Shown: positions 1 through 9,370, counted from the stretch's first letter. The stretch: DNA of 64,000 nucleotides from Streptomyces sp. NBC_00341 (GCF_041435055.1 NZ_CP108002.1:5828001-5892000); one strand, 5' to 3'. Notes: generated by a model from the letters alone, not told the origin. A program made the numbers and translations.

Positions 1-1864
1 CGGCCAGCGAGTCCGCCTGGTGCGCCTCGGCCAGCGCACCCTGTGCGTCATCCGTTCCGGCCAGCTCTCCGGCCCGCTCCAGCCTTCGCTGCGCCTCCGC
101 GAGACGGGTCCGCGCCTGGCTGCCGACCGCTCCCCGGTGGGTGCTGATGTAGTCGGCGGCGGCGCCGATCGCCGAGCGTGCGGTGAGCATCGTCTGGTCG
201 AGGAGTGAGCGGGCCCGCTGATTGCCCTGCTCCCGCTCGCGGGCGCCGACCAGTGACTCGTCCAGCGCCGCGTCCGCCTCCTCCACCCGGCGCAGCGCGT
301 CGATCGGGTCGTACGGACCGGCCCCCAGCTCTTCCCGCACGTCGCGGAGCACGGCTGTCGCGCGGGCGATCCGGCCCCGGAGGTCCGCCGTGGAAACCCC
401 CTCGGTGGTGCCTTCCAGCAGCCCGCCCGCGTCGGCCAGGTCCGTCTCCGTCTCCGTGAGCGCGGCCGGCAGCTTGCCCGCAGCCTCTTCGATCTCCCCT
501 GCGCGCCGGTCGACGGCGTCGACCAGGGTCGCCGCCTGGCCGACCGCGCCCTCGGCGGCCCGTACATATACGGCAGCGGCCGCGTTGTCTCCGCCGTCCA
601 CCGCCTGCCGGGCCTGGTTGAGCGAAGACGTGGTGAAGACGAGCCGGTCCTTGGCCTGTTCGACAGCGCCCGCGACAGGGGCCGAGGCCGACCCCGCGTA
701 GCGACCGCGCATGGAGGTGAGGGTCGCCTCGGCCGTGGAGACCCGGCCCGCGAGCGAGCGGAACGCGGTCTCGGCCGCGGCGAGGGCCTGAGGGGCGTTG
801 CGTTCGAGTGCACGGAGCCGGTCGAAGTCCTCGGAGACCGCGTCCAGGCGGGTGTTGGCGTCCGCGCAGCGGCTGAGGAGCTCGTCCAGCATCCGCCTCC
901 GGGTGGCGTCGTCCTCGGGAATGGCGTCGTCGAGCTGCTGGCGCAAGCGGAACGCGGCCGTGAGTTCACCCCTGGCGTAGGCGACGGCCTCGGTGAACGG
1001 CGCTGCGGCCTCTTCTCCGAACTGGGCCGTGGCGAACCCGAGCTCCTCGTCGCTGGTGCGGACCGCGTCGTCCGTGGCGACCAGCGTCTCCTTGGCTCGG
1101 GCATCGAGCTCCGGCAGCGGAGTGGGTGGTTCCGCTGATGGGGCCCGGTCGGCGCCCCCCGGTCCCCAGCCGGTCGCGCCGGGCGTCGTGCGGGTGGCCG
1201 TGCGCCGCCGCCGGCGGGTGTACGCATAGGCGGCGGCCGCCAGGGCTGCGACCACGACGACGACCGGGAGGACCAGGTCCCCGGCGCTCGTCCCGCCGGA
1301 GTCCCCCGTGCCCGGGTCGTCGGCGCCCGGGGTGATCGTCGGCGTGGGTACGGCAGCGCCGGCCAGGACGGCGGAGTACCCGTTGGCAGCCCCGATCGCG
1401 GCGCCCGCCCAGTCGTTCTCCCTGAGGGCCGGCTCGATGGCGGTCGACGCCACATCCTGGAGCTGGGCGTCGGTGAAGCGGGAGTCCTGGTCGACCGAGT
1501 ACGCGTACTGCCGGTCGTGGGTGGCGACGGCGAGCAGGACGTCATCGCGGCCGAGTCCGTTGCGGTCGGCCGTCTCGTCGGCCCAGCTCTGCGCGGAACG
1601 TCCGGAGAAGTCACGGACGTACACCACGAAGAGTTGGACGCGGCGTTTGTCGTACAGCTGGTCGAGCGCCGAGACGGCCTGGCCCTTCCGGTTCCCCAGT
1701 GCGCCGACCCTGTCGGTGATCTGCCCGTCCCGGGACAGCGTGACGGGATCGTCGGCGCGCGCGGCCGGCATGGCGGGAAGGGCCAGCCAGCACAAGGTCA
1801 TCAGGGCGGCGAGCAGGGCCCGGCCCGGTATGTGGGTCCGGGTTCGACTCAGGGGCGGCGTCAC
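1..1864 (-). CDS. TPM-domain secreted membrane protein (partial, C-terminus off the window)
   Basis: About 621 residues are visible, running off the left edge. Translation from GTG 1864 gives a Sec signal peptide ending near residue 37 (hydrophobic core then AARA). A TPM-type domain follows (about residues 45-165, with QLFVVYVRDFSG, DDVLLAVA and the usual alpha/beta pattern), then a Pro/Gly/Thr linker, one membrane segment near residues 180-200 and an Arg-rich stop-transfer sequence. The rest is a long Ala/Glu/Arg-rich helical region that looks like a coiled coil and is cytoplasmic by this topology. TPM proteins (TLP18.3/Psb32/YgcG type) are envelope proteins of poorly defined function; this architecture is common in Streptomyces. 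GTG 1864 is chosen because no start lies upstream in frame; the GGAGGTGG at 1883-1890 is a little far away. It is transcribed divergently from the next gene. Confidence 0.8.
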   Translation of the reverse strand, partial: MTPPLSRTRTHIPGRALLAALMTLCWLALPAMPAARADDPVTLSRDGQITDRVGALGNRKGQAVSALDQLYDKRRVQLFVVYVRDFSGRSAQSWADETADRNGLGRDDVLLAVATHDRQYAYSVDQDSRFTDAQLQDVASTAIEPALRENDWAGAAIGAANGYSAVLAGAAVPTPTITPGADDPGTGDSGGTSAGDLVLPVVVVVAALAAAAYAYTRRRRRTATRTTPGATGWGPGGADRAPSAEPPTPLPELDARAKETLVATDDAVRTSDEELGFATAQFGEEAAAPFTEAVAYARGELTAAFRLRQQLDDAIPEDDATRRRMLDELLSRCADANTRLDAVSEDFDRLRALERNAPQALAAAETAFRSLAGRVSTAEATLTSMRGRYAGSASAPVAGAVEQAKDRLVFTTSSLNQARQAVDGGDNAAAAVYVRAAEGAVGQAATLVDAVDRRAGEIEEAAGKLPAALTETETDLADAGGLLEGTTEGVSTADLRGRIARATAVLRDVREELGAGPYDPIDALRRVEEADAALDESLVGAREREQGNQRARSLLDQTMLTARSAIGAAADYISTHRGAVGSQARTRLAEAQRRLERAGELAGTDDAQGALAEAHQADSLA

Positions 1865-2054
1865 GTTTGTGAGGCTATGTCCACCTCCGGTGGCCCGCGA
1901 CCCGGTCCATGACGTGCCCAGCAGACCGGGAACGGCCCCGGGATCCGGTGCGTCCTGCCTCTCGTACGGGTGTGCCCGCCGAGGGGCGCGCCCCGGTGTT
2001 CGTGCAGCCGGAGTACACCGACCGAGACATACACGGGGATACGAGGGGGCGCAC

Positions 2055-3110
2055 GTGCGTGGACGAATGGGGCGGGCGGGAGCGGCGGTACGAAAGGGGA
2101 CCGGCAGGCTCTTCGGGACCTGGCCGAGGCGGATCGCGCTGGGGCTGGTCCTGGTGCTCGTGGTGCCGGTCCTCACCGCGGGCGTCGCCCTGCGGCTCAA
2201 CTTCACCGGCGACCCCGGCGACGGCACCCGGACCCGGGGCCGCGACGCCATCTGGCTGGGGCACGCCTGGGTCGACGGCCGGAAGAAGGACGCCGACCTC
2301 GCCGCGTTCGCCGCCCGGATCAAGGGGACGGGCATCAAGGACCTGTACGTCCACGCCGGGCCCCTGGAGCACGACGGCACGCTGCCCGCCTCCCGCTATC
2401 GCCGGGCGCACTGGCTGATCGAGGCCGTGCACCGCGCCACGCCCGGCATCCGGGTCCAGGCCTGGCTCGGCGACAGACTCGCGTCCGAGGGCGACGAGGG
2501 GCTGCACCTGGAGCGCGCCGCGTCGCGCGACGCGATCGTCGGATCGGCGCGGCAGATCCTGGACGCCGGTTTCGACGGTGTGCACTTCGACCTGGAACCG
2601 CTGCACTCCGGCGACGCCCACTACCTCTGGCTCCTGGACGACCTGCGCGCCCTCACCCGGGCGCGCGCGGTGCCGTTGTCCGTGGCGGCCCACCAGATCG
2701 ACCCGCTGCCCGCCGCGCAGACCGTTCTCGGCGCGCTCTCCGGCCGTGGCAAGTGGTGGTCGCAGAAGTACTTCGGTCAGGTGGCCCGCAGGGTCGACCA
2801 GATCGCCGTCATGTCGTACGACACCTGGATGCCGCTGGAGGGCCTGTTCGGCGGGTACGTCGCCGAGCAGACCTCGCTGGCCCTCGAAGTGACGCCGCGC
2901 GACACCGACCTGCTGATGGGGCTGCCGTTCTTCCACGAGGACGACCTGGGGCACCACGCGTCGGCGGAGACGGTCGCGGCCGCGGTCCGCGGCACCAGAC
3001 TGGGGCTGGGGCGCACGGACCGCGGCCGGGAACGGTTCGGGGTCGCGCTCTACGTCGACTTCGCCGCACAGGACGGCGACTGGGCGGCGTACCGGGAGGG
3101 CTGGCACTGA
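2055..3110 (+). CDS. Membrane-anchored GH18-like TIM-barrel protein
   Basis: 351 residues. GTG 2055 is preferred because AGGGGG (2044-2049) sits 5 nt upstream; ATG 2067 in the same frame is the alternative. A basic N-terminus and one hydrophobic segment (about residues 26-45) anchor it or serve as a signal. The outer part contains DGVHFDLEP (residues 174-182), which matches the GH18 barrel-strand motif DGxDxDxE but with His in place of the second Asp; Glu181 is the presumed acid. QIAVMSYDTW and LLMGLPFFHE fit later barrel strands of chitinase/spore-hydrolase-like proteins. Substrate is unknown. It converges on the glycosidase gene at 3139. Family assignment is from motifs only. Confidence 0.65.
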   Translation: MRGRMGRAGAAVRKGTGRLFGTWPRRIALGLVLVLVVPVLTAGVALRLNFTGDPGDGTRTRGRDAIWLGHAWVDGRKKDADLAAFAARIKGTGIKDLYVHAGPLEHDGTLPASRYRRAHWLIEAVHRATPGIRVQAWLGDRLASEGDEGLHLERAASRDAIVGSARQILDAGFDGVHFDLEPLHSGDAHYLWLLDDLRALTRARAVPLSVAAHQIDPLPAAQTVLGALSGRGKWWSQKYFGQVARRVDQIAVMSYDTWMPLEGLFGGYVAEQTSLALEVTPRDTDLLMGLPFFHEDDLGHHASAETVAAAVRGTRLGLGRTDRGRERFGVALYVDFAAQDGDWAAYREGWH

Positions 3111-3138
3111 CCTGCCCGCCGACGGTCGGCCGCCGGGC

Positions 3139-4647
3139 TCAGATGCTGAAGCGCTCCTTGGCGAGCAGCGGCCGTACCCGGGAACGGAACCCTCCGGTGC
3201 GGAACGGCTGCTGCAGTAGCCCCGGGCGGATCGCCTGGGCCAGTGCCGCGGCGATCATGCCCTGGTCGAGGGCGAGCTGGTAGTCACTGACCCGTCCGGT
3301 GGAGACGTTGACGGAGTCCCGGAACCCGTAGCCATCGTGATAGGCGCCGAAATCGCGGTCCAGGGCCCGAAGGTTCGCCACCGCCTCGGCAGGTGCGTAG
3401 GGCAGGGCGAGGAATGAGGCATGCGGGGTGACGACACCGTTGGTGAACGCAGACGGGGGCGGCAGCGGCTCGCCGTCCGTGGTGTAGGTGCGGTCCGTGT
3501 TGGAGGCGTAGCCGTCGAGCTGCATGCCGAGGGCGTCCACCCCGTACTCCTGGTATCCGCCCTCGGGAATGTTGGCGGGGGAGAAGCCCCAGTACCCGTA
3601 CTCCGCCTCTGACGTGCCGTGCTCGATCTGGCTCCGCACGTACCGCTGATGGGTGCGCCCCCACGACTTCGGTGACCATTCCGGCTCCGGCACGAACAGC
3701 GGAACCATCAGCGCCTCGAACATCGACCCGCCCCAGGTGGGGACGAGCTTGCGGCCGCCGTGCGTGTAGTGACCCTGCCAGACGCGGATACCGTCCATCG
3801 CCACGTAGCTGCCCTGCGGCTGTTGCTCCTGCTCATTGCCGGGAAGCATGGTGCGCAGCAGATGCCAGTAGTGGTCGGCGGGCAGAGTTCCGTCCGCGAT
3901 GCCCAGGTAGCTGGCCATCCGGGGCTCGGTGTTGAGCGCGCCGTAGTGGTGGCCTGTGGGTTCCCCGGTGTCGGTCCAGAAGCCACCGCGCAACTGGCCG
4001 GGCCCGGCGACCGGGTCGGCCGGATCGAAGGGGGTGTAGTAGTAGGACCAGTCGGCCTCCGCCAGGATGCGGCCGATGCGGGGCCGCAGCGCGGGAGCGG
4101 CATCCGCGGCGATGCGCAGACCGGTGATCAGCCAGGCGTTGTCGACGGAGGAGAGGAACGGACGGACGGGGTCACCGGTACCGGGCCACTCGGTCAGTAC
4201 CGAACCGTCGTGTGCGTCGTACCAGTTGAGCCAGAAGCCGTGATGACGCTCCAGCTTCTCCACGGACCGGACCGTGCGCTCCAGCCTGCGCCGCATCGTG
4301 GCGTCGCTGATCACCCTGAGCCCGCCGGCGGCGACGGTCGACCACAGGCCGCAGCCGATGTTGGTGGGCGAGGTCTGGTGCGACTGAACGGGACCGCCCG
4401 GACCGCTCACGTCGATCTTGTCGACGGCGAGTCCCAGACCGGTCGTCATTGCCTCGATCGAGTGATACGTATCGCGGAACCAGCGCAGCAGCAGCGGTGT
4501 ATCAAAGGCATGAACAAGATGAGAGGCGTCCGCCGAAGGCGCGGACCGAGCGGTGGGAACGGCATGCGCCGTGGATACGGACACGGCCCCGAGGGACAGA
4601 GCGGCAGCCCCGGTCCCGGTGGTGGTGAGAAACGTGCGACGGTCCAT
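3139..4647 (-). CDS. Tat-exported PF10091 (GH144-like) glycosidase
   Basis: 502 residues. The N-terminus MDRRTFLTTTGTGAAALSLGA carries a twin-Arg motif and an Ala-X-Ala-type cleavage region (STAHA), so it is probably exported folded by Tat. The C-terminal half has the PF10091 (so-called glycoamylase) signature: YWGFSPANIPEGGYQEYGVDALG, then NGVVTPHASFLALPYAPAEA, then YGFRDSVNVSTG and LALDQGMI. The best-studied relatives are GH144 endo-beta-1,2-glucanases; that this enzyme acts on beta-1,2-glucan is inference. It lies just downstream of the beta-glucosidase/CUT1 operon on the same strand, separated by a strong terminator, so it probably has its own promoter. It could supply the oligosaccharides that the transporter imports. 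Confidence 0.65.
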   Translation of the reverse strand: MDRRTFLTTTGTGAAALSLGAVSVSTAHAVPTARSAPSADASHLVHAFDTPLLLRWFRDTYHSIEAMTTGLGLAVDKIDVSGPGGPVQSHQTSPTNIGCGLWSTVAAGGLRVISDATMRRRLERTVRSVEKLERHHGFWLNWYDAHDGSVLTEWPGTGDPVRPFLSSVDNAWLITGLRIAADAAPALRPRIGRILAEADWSYYYTPFDPADPVAGPGQLRGGFWTDTGEPTGHHYGALNTEPRMASYLGIADGTLPADHYWHLLRTMLPGNEQEQQPQGSYVAMDGIRVWQGHYTHGGRKLVPTWGGSMFEALMVPLFVPEPEWSPKSWGRTHQRYVRSQIEHGTSEAEYGYWGFSPANIPEGGYQEYGVDALGMQLDGYASNTDRTYTTDGEPLPPPSAFTNGVVTPHASFLALPYAPAEAVANLRALDRDFGAYHDGYGFRDSVNVSTGRVSDYQLALDQGMIAAALAQAIRPGLLQQPFRTGGFRSRVRPLLAKERFSI

Positions 4648-4813
4648 GAAGGTCCAGCTCCCGTTGGCAGAAGGGGGATGGGGGATTTTCGTGGCGTGCT
4701 CGATGCGGCGGTGAAGCGCCGCCCGGGGGTGGTGCTGCGCCTGTGGCGCTGTTTACGGGTGTGGCTTCCGGTGTGTCCCGTGCTGTGGGGCTGGGGCCAC
4801 GCCGGGAATACCG

Positions 4814-4855
4814 GTGCGGGGTCCGGCGGCCGTCAGGTGACGCCGGACCCCGCAC
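4814..4855 (-). terminator. Rho-independent-type hairpin ending the beta-glucoside operon
   Basis: Perfect 15-bp arms at 4814-4828 (GTGCGGGGTCCGGCG) and 4841-4855, 12-nt loop. It lies between the stop of the GH1 gene and the start of the PF10091 gene, both on the minus strand, so it should stop operon transcription before the latter. There is no T tract, as is normal in Streptomyces. Confidence 0.7.
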
Positions 4856-4896
4856 GGTGGGGAGCCGTCAGGAGGCTCCCGGTCAGAGGACCGACG

Positions 4897-6099
4897 TCAG
4901 TCGGCGATGCGCGGCAGCGTGCGGGTGCGGCCCATCTCGCCCAGCCAGGCGGCGGACGGCTTCGGCAGCCGCTCGAAGGTCTCCGGGTTCCAGCCGATGA
5001 GGCCGAAGGTCGGCGCGTAGGAGCCCCACTCGTAGTTGTCCAGGGCGCTCCACGCGAGGTAGCCCTCGACGCGCAGTCCGTCCTGGATTGCGGACGCGAC
5101 CTCGTTCAAAGCGCCGGTGTAGTAGTCGATCCGGCGGCTGTCCTTGTCGGTCGCGATGCCGTTCTCGGTCACGATCAGAGGCATGTCGCGGCCGACGACC
5201 TCTGCGGTGTGGCGCAGCGCGTGGCCCACGGCGGAGGGGTAGTACTCCCACTGCGTGAGGGTGCGCTCCACGTCGTCGGCGGTGGGGATCGGCCCGTCCG
5301 TGCCGATCTTGGTCCGGGTGTAGGACTGCACCCCGATCCAGTCGTCGCCGCGGGCGGCCTCGATGAAGATGTCCTCACGGGGGTGGCGGTAGGCCGCGGT
5401 GATCTCTTCGGCGCCGGGCAGGGCCTGGTAGACCTGGTTGGCGATGGTCCAGCCGACCTGGATGTCGGCGTTGATCGCCTTGACCTCCTTGACGGCCGCG
5501 TGGTGGGCGGCGATGACGGCCTGGGTGGTCTCGTCGTCGGGGGTCGGCAGACCGGCGGGCGGGAAGCCGATGTCGCCGCGCTTGGCCTGGCCCGCCATCA
5601 CGGCGATCATGTTCGGCTCGTTGATGGTGCAGACGTGGCTGACACCCTCGCTGATCACGGGCGCGCAGGCGGCGACGTAGCGGGCGAACAGCTCCGTCGC
5701 GCCCTCGGCGGTGAAGCCGCCGCGTGCCTCGAACCACTGCGGCACGGTGAAGTGGTGCAGGGTGATCATGGGGCGCAGTCCGCGCTCGATGGCGCCCTCG
5801 ACCATACGGCGGTAGTGGGCGATCTCGGCTCGGGAGAACTGCCCCTCGGCGGGCTCGATACGGGCCCACTCGATGGAGAACCGGTAGTCGGTGAAGCCCA
5901 GTCCGGCCAGGACGTCCATGTCGTCGTGCCAGCGGTGGTAGCTGTCGCAGGCGTCCAGGCTGGGCTCCTGGATGTGGGTGCCCGCGGTGTGCTCCTTGAC
6001 CCACCAGTCGCTGTTGGTGTTGTTGCCCTCGATCTGGTGGGCGGCCGTGGAGGCACCCCACAGGAAGCCTTCGGGGAACGGGACCTGGGTGTGAGTCAT
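4897..6099 (-). CDS. GH1 beta-glucosidase (short form)
   Basis: 400 residues, cytoplasmic (no signal peptide). It hydrolyses beta-glucosides, presumably the oligosaccharides imported by the upstream transporter. Both GH1 catalytic glutamates are present: acid/base Glu161 in CTINEPN and nucleophile Glu312 in IVTENGIA. The N-terminal FPEGFLWGASTAAHQIEG and C-terminal GYLAWSALDNYEWGSYAPTFGLIG are standard family motifs. It is clearly shorter than the 450-480 residues usual for Streptomyces BglC of the cellobiose locus, which argues against this being the canonical cebR-cebEFG-bglC cluster. It is the last gene of the minus-strand operon 9370-4897, with a 114-nt gap after the upstream permease. 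Confidence 0.9.
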   Translation of the reverse strand: MTHTQVPFPEGFLWGASTAAHQIEGNNTNSDWWVKEHTAGTHIQEPSLDACDSYHRWHDDMDVLAGLGFTDYRFSIEWARIEPAEGQFSRAEIAHYRRMVEGAIERGLRPMITLHHFTVPQWFEARGGFTAEGATELFARYVAACAPVISEGVSHVCTINEPNMIAVMAGQAKRGDIGFPPAGLPTPDDETTQAVIAAHHAAVKEVKAINADIQVGWTIANQVYQALPGAEEITAAYRHPREDIFIEAARGDDWIGVQSYTRTKIGTDGPIPTADDVERTLTQWEYYPSAVGHALRHTAEVVGRDMPLIVTENGIATDKDSRRIDYYTGALNEVASAIQDGLRVEGYLAWSALDNYEWGSYAPTFGLIGWNPETFERLPKPSAAWLGEMGRTRTLPRIAD

Positions 6100-6213
6100 C
6101 GCAAACTGTCTTTCTGGTGCGGTGAGGGGAGCGGCCGGCAGGTGTGCGGGTGCGGGCCACTTACGTATGGGAGGGGCGACCGGGGGCGGGTCAGGGCCGC
6201 CCCCGGGAGCGGA

Positions 6214-7125
6214 CTACTTCATGCCCGCGGTGGCGATGCCCTGCGTGAAGTGCCGCTGGAGCGCGATGAACACGACCAGGACCGGCAGCACGATCAGGAA
6301 GGAGCCGGCCATCAGCATGCCGTTGGAGCCACCCGCCTTGTTCGGGTCGGTGGCGAAGGTGGCCAGCGCGACCGGAAGGGTGTATTTGTCGGGATCGTTC
6401 GTCGCGATGAGCGGCCAGACGAAGTTGTTCCAGGAACCGAGGAACGTGAAGATCGACAGCGTCGCCAGCGCGGGCTTCACCAGCGGCATCACGATGCGCC
6501 AGAAGATGTACCACTCGCCGGCGCCGTCCATCCGGGCCGCTTCCAGCAGTTCGTCCGGGATCGACTGCATGAACTGCCGCATCAGGAAGACTCCGAAGGC
6601 CCCGGCTGCGAACGGCAGGACCAGCCCGGCGTACGAGTCGATCAGCTGCAGCTTGCTCATCAGGACGAAGAGCGGCAGCAGCATCAGGTTGCCGGGCACC
6701 ATGAGGGCACCGAGAACCAGACCGAAGATCTTGTTGCGGCCCGCGAACTTCAGCTTGGCCAGGGCGTAGCCGAGCATCGAGCAGAAGACCAGGTTCGAGA
6801 CGGTGACCAGCACCGCCACGATCACCGAGTTCATGAAGTACAGCGGCAGATCGAGCTTGTCGAGCAGGTCCCGGAAGTTGTCCAGGGTCCATTCGGTCGG
6901 GATCCAGACCGGCGGGCTCGCGGTCAGTTCGCTGGTCGTCTTGAACGAGGACAGAGCCATCCACAGGAACGGCGCCGACATGATCAGCAGACCGAGCGAC
7001 AGCAGGACGTAGACGAAGATCCGCTTCGGGGACCTCGGCTCCCTGCCGCTTGCCTTCCGCTCGGCCTTCCCGGGCTTCTTCGACGGCGCCGTCGAGACGG
7101 CGCCCGGTGCATTGGTGGCGCTCAT
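6214..7125 (-). CDS. CUT1 sugar ABC transporter permease (MalG/CebG type)
   Basis: 303 residues with six predicted membrane segments. The cytoplasmic loop EAARMDGAGEWYIFWRIVMPLVKPALA is the EAA motif that docks the ATPase. A basic, Ala/Lys-rich N-terminal extension of about 35 residues precedes the first helix. Start ATG overlaps the stop of the upstream permease by ATGA (7122-7125), so the two are translationally coupled. No ATPase is encoded here; Streptomyces CUT1 importers normally share the distant MsiK ATPase (family knowledge). Confidence 0.88.
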   Translation of the reverse strand: MSATNAPGAVSTAPSKKPGKAERKASGREPRSPKRIFVYVLLSLGLLIMSAPFLWMALSSFKTTSELTASPPVWIPTEWTLDNFRDLLDKLDLPLYFMNSVIVAVLVTVSNLVFCSMLGYALAKLKFAGRNKIFGLVLGALMVPGNLMLLPLFVLMSKLQLIDSYAGLVLPFAAGAFGVFLMRQFMQSIPDELLEAARMDGAGEWYIFWRIVMPLVKPALATLSIFTFLGSWNNFVWPLIATNDPDKYTLPVALATFATDPNKAGGSNGMLMAGSFLIVLPVLVVFIALQRHFTQGIATAGMK

Positions 7126-8114
7126 TTCGTGTTGTCCTTCAGCAGTCGGAGCTGCAGCACCGTGATGCCCATGATCACTACGAAGAGGACATACGCCATG
7201 GCGCTCGCATAGCCCATGTGGAAGAAGTTGAAGCCCTCGCGGTACATGTTCAGCGAGACGGTGAGCGTCGAGTCCGACGGCCCGCCCTGCGTCATCACGA
7301 AGGGCTCCTCGAAGACGTTGAGGTAGCCGATCGTGGTGATCACGGTGGCGTAGAGCATCGTGGGCCGCAGAAGCGGGATGGTGATGCCCCTGAACTCCTG
7401 CCAGATGCTGGCACCGTCCAGCCGCGCGGCTTCCCGTACCTCGGTGGGAATGGCCTGCAGACCTGCGATGAAGAGCACCATGACCGTGCCGACGTTGCGC
7501 CAGACCGCCATCGCGATCATCGACGGCATGGCGAGCTTCTCCGAGCCGAGGAAGTCCGGAGCGGTGAGGCCCACTTCGGAGAAGAGGCCCGCGACGAGAC
7601 CGTCGCTCGGATCGAGCACGAAGCGCCAGACGACGGCGACGGCGACGATGGTGGTGACGACCGGGGCGTAGAAGCCGACGCGGAAGAAGGTCCGGGCCCG
7701 GTCGATGCCGTTGTTCAGCAGTACGGCGACGATCAGTCCGAGGAAGATCGTCAGCGGGACGCCGATGACCACGAAGTACGCCGTGTTGAACAGCGACTTG
7801 AGGAACTTCTCGTCACTGAACAGCTTGGTGTAGTTCTCGAATCCGATGAAGTTCGCGTCCAGCGGGTGCGTCACGTTGCGCAGCCCGAAGTCCGTGAAGC
7901 TCATCACCAGGGTGGCGATGATCGGGACGGCCATGAAGACGAGGAAGAGAACGAGGAAGGGAGTGGAGAACAGCCAGCCGGCCATGTTCTGCATACCCAG
8001 CGAGGGCTTCCTGCGGCTTCGCGAACCCTTGGGCCCGGCGGCCGGGGACTTCACAGTCCCCGGTCCGGCCTGCACCTTGGCCGACTCTGCGGCCTTTCCG
8101 GTCGTGGTGCTCAT
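7122..8114 (-). CDS. CUT1 sugar ABC transporter permease (MalF/CebF type)
   Basis: 330 residues. Six or so membrane segments follow a charged N-terminal tail of about 40 residues. The EAA loop EAARLDGASIWQEFRGITIPLLRP is present and matches its partner permease. It starts 5 nt after the end of the binding-protein gene and overlaps the next gene by 4 nt, so the three transport genes form one operon. With its partner it forms the membrane channel for the oligosaccharide captured by the lipoprotein. Confidence 0.88.
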   Translation of the reverse strand: MSTTTGKAAESAKVQAGPGTVKSPAAGPKGSRSRRKPSLGMQNMAGWLFSTPFLVLFLVFMAVPIIATLVMSFTDFGLRNVTHPLDANFIGFENYTKLFSDEKFLKSLFNTAYFVVIGVPLTIFLGLIVAVLLNNGIDRARTFFRVGFYAPVVTTIVAVAVVWRFVLDPSDGLVAGLFSEVGLTAPDFLGSEKLAMPSMIAMAVWRNVGTVMVLFIAGLQAIPTEVREAARLDGASIWQEFRGITIPLLRPTMLYATVITTIGYLNVFEEPFVMTQGGPSDSTLTVSLNMYREGFNFFHMGYASAMAYVLFVVIMGITVLQLRLLKDNTK

Positions 8115-8119
8115 GGCTC

Positions 8120-9370
8120 CTACTTCACGAGGCCTTCGATCTGGGACTGCGCCGTCTTCAGCGCGTCCTCGGCGGACGCCTTGCCCTGGGTCACCTTCGC
8201 GATGGCCTGGTCGACCTTGTCGGTGACCTCGGTCCAGTTGGACAGCGACGGGGAGGACTTGGCGGTGTCCATCTGCTTCTTGAAGATCTGCAGATCGGCG
8301 TCGTTGGCGAGGTCACCGGAGGTCCAGGCGGCGGTGTTGGCCGGCAGGTCCTTGGTGCGCTTGTACCAGTCGGCCTGGCCCTTGGTGTCCGTCAGGTACT
8401 TGATGAACTGGGTGGCGGCGGCCTTGTGCTCGCTGTCCTTGGAGATCACCAGGGAGGAGCCACCGGCCATCGAGACGGAGGACTTGTCGGTGGGGACGTT
8501 GGCCACCGCCCACTTGCCCTTGAGCTGCGGCTGGCCCTCGTTCAGCAGGGTGACGTGCCAGGGGCCGCCGAAGAACATCGGGACGCGGCCGTTGCCGAAG
8601 TCCTTCACCACGTCGTAGCCGGGCTGCACGGACTTGTTGGAGAGCCCCTTGGAGAAGTACGAGCCGTACTCCTTGAGCGCCTTCACGGCCGCGGGGCTGT
8701 CGATGACGACATCGCCCTTGTCGTTGACTATCTCGCCGCCGGCCGAGTACAGGAAGGAGTAGAAGTTCTGCACCGTGTCCAGTCCGCTGGGCTGGATGGA
8801 GAGGCCCCACTTGGTGCCCGCCTTCTTCTGGTAGGCGGTGGCGAGGTCCTGCATCTCCTTCCAGTTGGTCGGAGCCTTGGTGATGCCGGCCTTCTCGGCC
8901 AGGTCGGTGCGGTAGTAGAGGACGCGGGTGTCGACGTACCACGGCACGCCGTACGCCTGGCCGTCCACCTCGCCCTGCTTCCAGCCGGCCGGGAAGAAGT
9001 CCTTCTCCTGGAAGGTCTTGGTGTCGACCGGCTCCAGGACACCGAGCTCGGAGAACTCGCCCATGTAACTGCCGCCCATCTGCGCCACGTCCGGCATGCT
9101 GCCGGCGGCGGCCGCGGAGACCAGCTTCTGGTGGGCGACGTCCCAGCCGACCGGGGTCACCTTCACGGTGACGTTCGGGTTGGCCTTCTCGTAGACCTTG
9201 GCCACATCCGCGAGCTTCTCGCCCTCGGCCCCCATGGCCCAGACAGTGAGTGTCTGCTTCTTGTCCGCGGCGACATCGTCGCCACCGGAGCTGCCGCACG
9301 CGGTCAGACCGAGAGCGAGCACGACGGCGATACCGATACCGGTGGAGGCGGTTCTGGCGATGCGGGGCAT
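8120..9370 (-). CDS. Sugar-binding lipoprotein of the beta-glucoside ABC transporter
   Basis: 416 residues. Start ATG 9370 has AAGGAGGAG close upstream; an in-frame start at 9421 would run through the operator and is rejected. Signal peptide with lipobox LTAC, lipid-modified Cys25, then a Gly/Ser spacer and an SBP_bac_1 domain (TLTVWAMGAEGEKLADVAKVYE, later MFFGGPWHV and MAGGSSLVISKDSEH). It is the extracellular receptor of the importer and the first gene of the operon. A LacI-type operator lies 41-54 nt upstream of the start. It is related to CebE, but the surroundings suggest a ligand other than cellobiose. Confidence 0.85.
   Translation of the reverse strand: MPRIARTASTGIGIAVVLALGLTACGSSGGDDVAADKKQTLTVWAMGAEGEKLADVAKVYEKANPNVTVKVTPVGWDVAHQKLVSAAAAGSMPDVAQMGGSYMGEFSELGVLEPVDTKTFQEKDFFPAGWKQGEVDGQAYGVPWYVDTRVLYYRTDLAEKAGITKAPTNWKEMQDLATAYQKKAGTKWGLSIQPSGLDTVQNFYSFLYSAGGEIVNDKGDVVIDSPAAVKALKEYGSYFSKGLSNKSVQPGYDVVKDFGNGRVPMFFGGPWHVTLLNEGQPQLKGKWAVANVPTDKSSVSMAGGSSLVISKDSEHKAAATQFIKYLTDTKGQADWYKRTKDLPANTAAWTSGDLANDADLQIFKKQMDTAKSSPSLSNWTEVTDKVDQAIAKVTQGKASAEDALKTAQSQIEGLVK

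Noticed and set aside
1308..2054. The frame of the GH18-like gene continues upstream to 1308
   Set aside because: The upstream part is antisense to the TPM gene and has no start with a ribosome-binding site; GTG 2055 is well placed and gives a clean membrane anchor.
3760..7212. A 1150-residue open frame on the plus strand
   Set aside because: It is antisense to three clear genes (PF10091 enzyme, GH1, permease). Such frames are common at this GC content; its protein is low-complexity Gly/Arg/Asp without family motifs.
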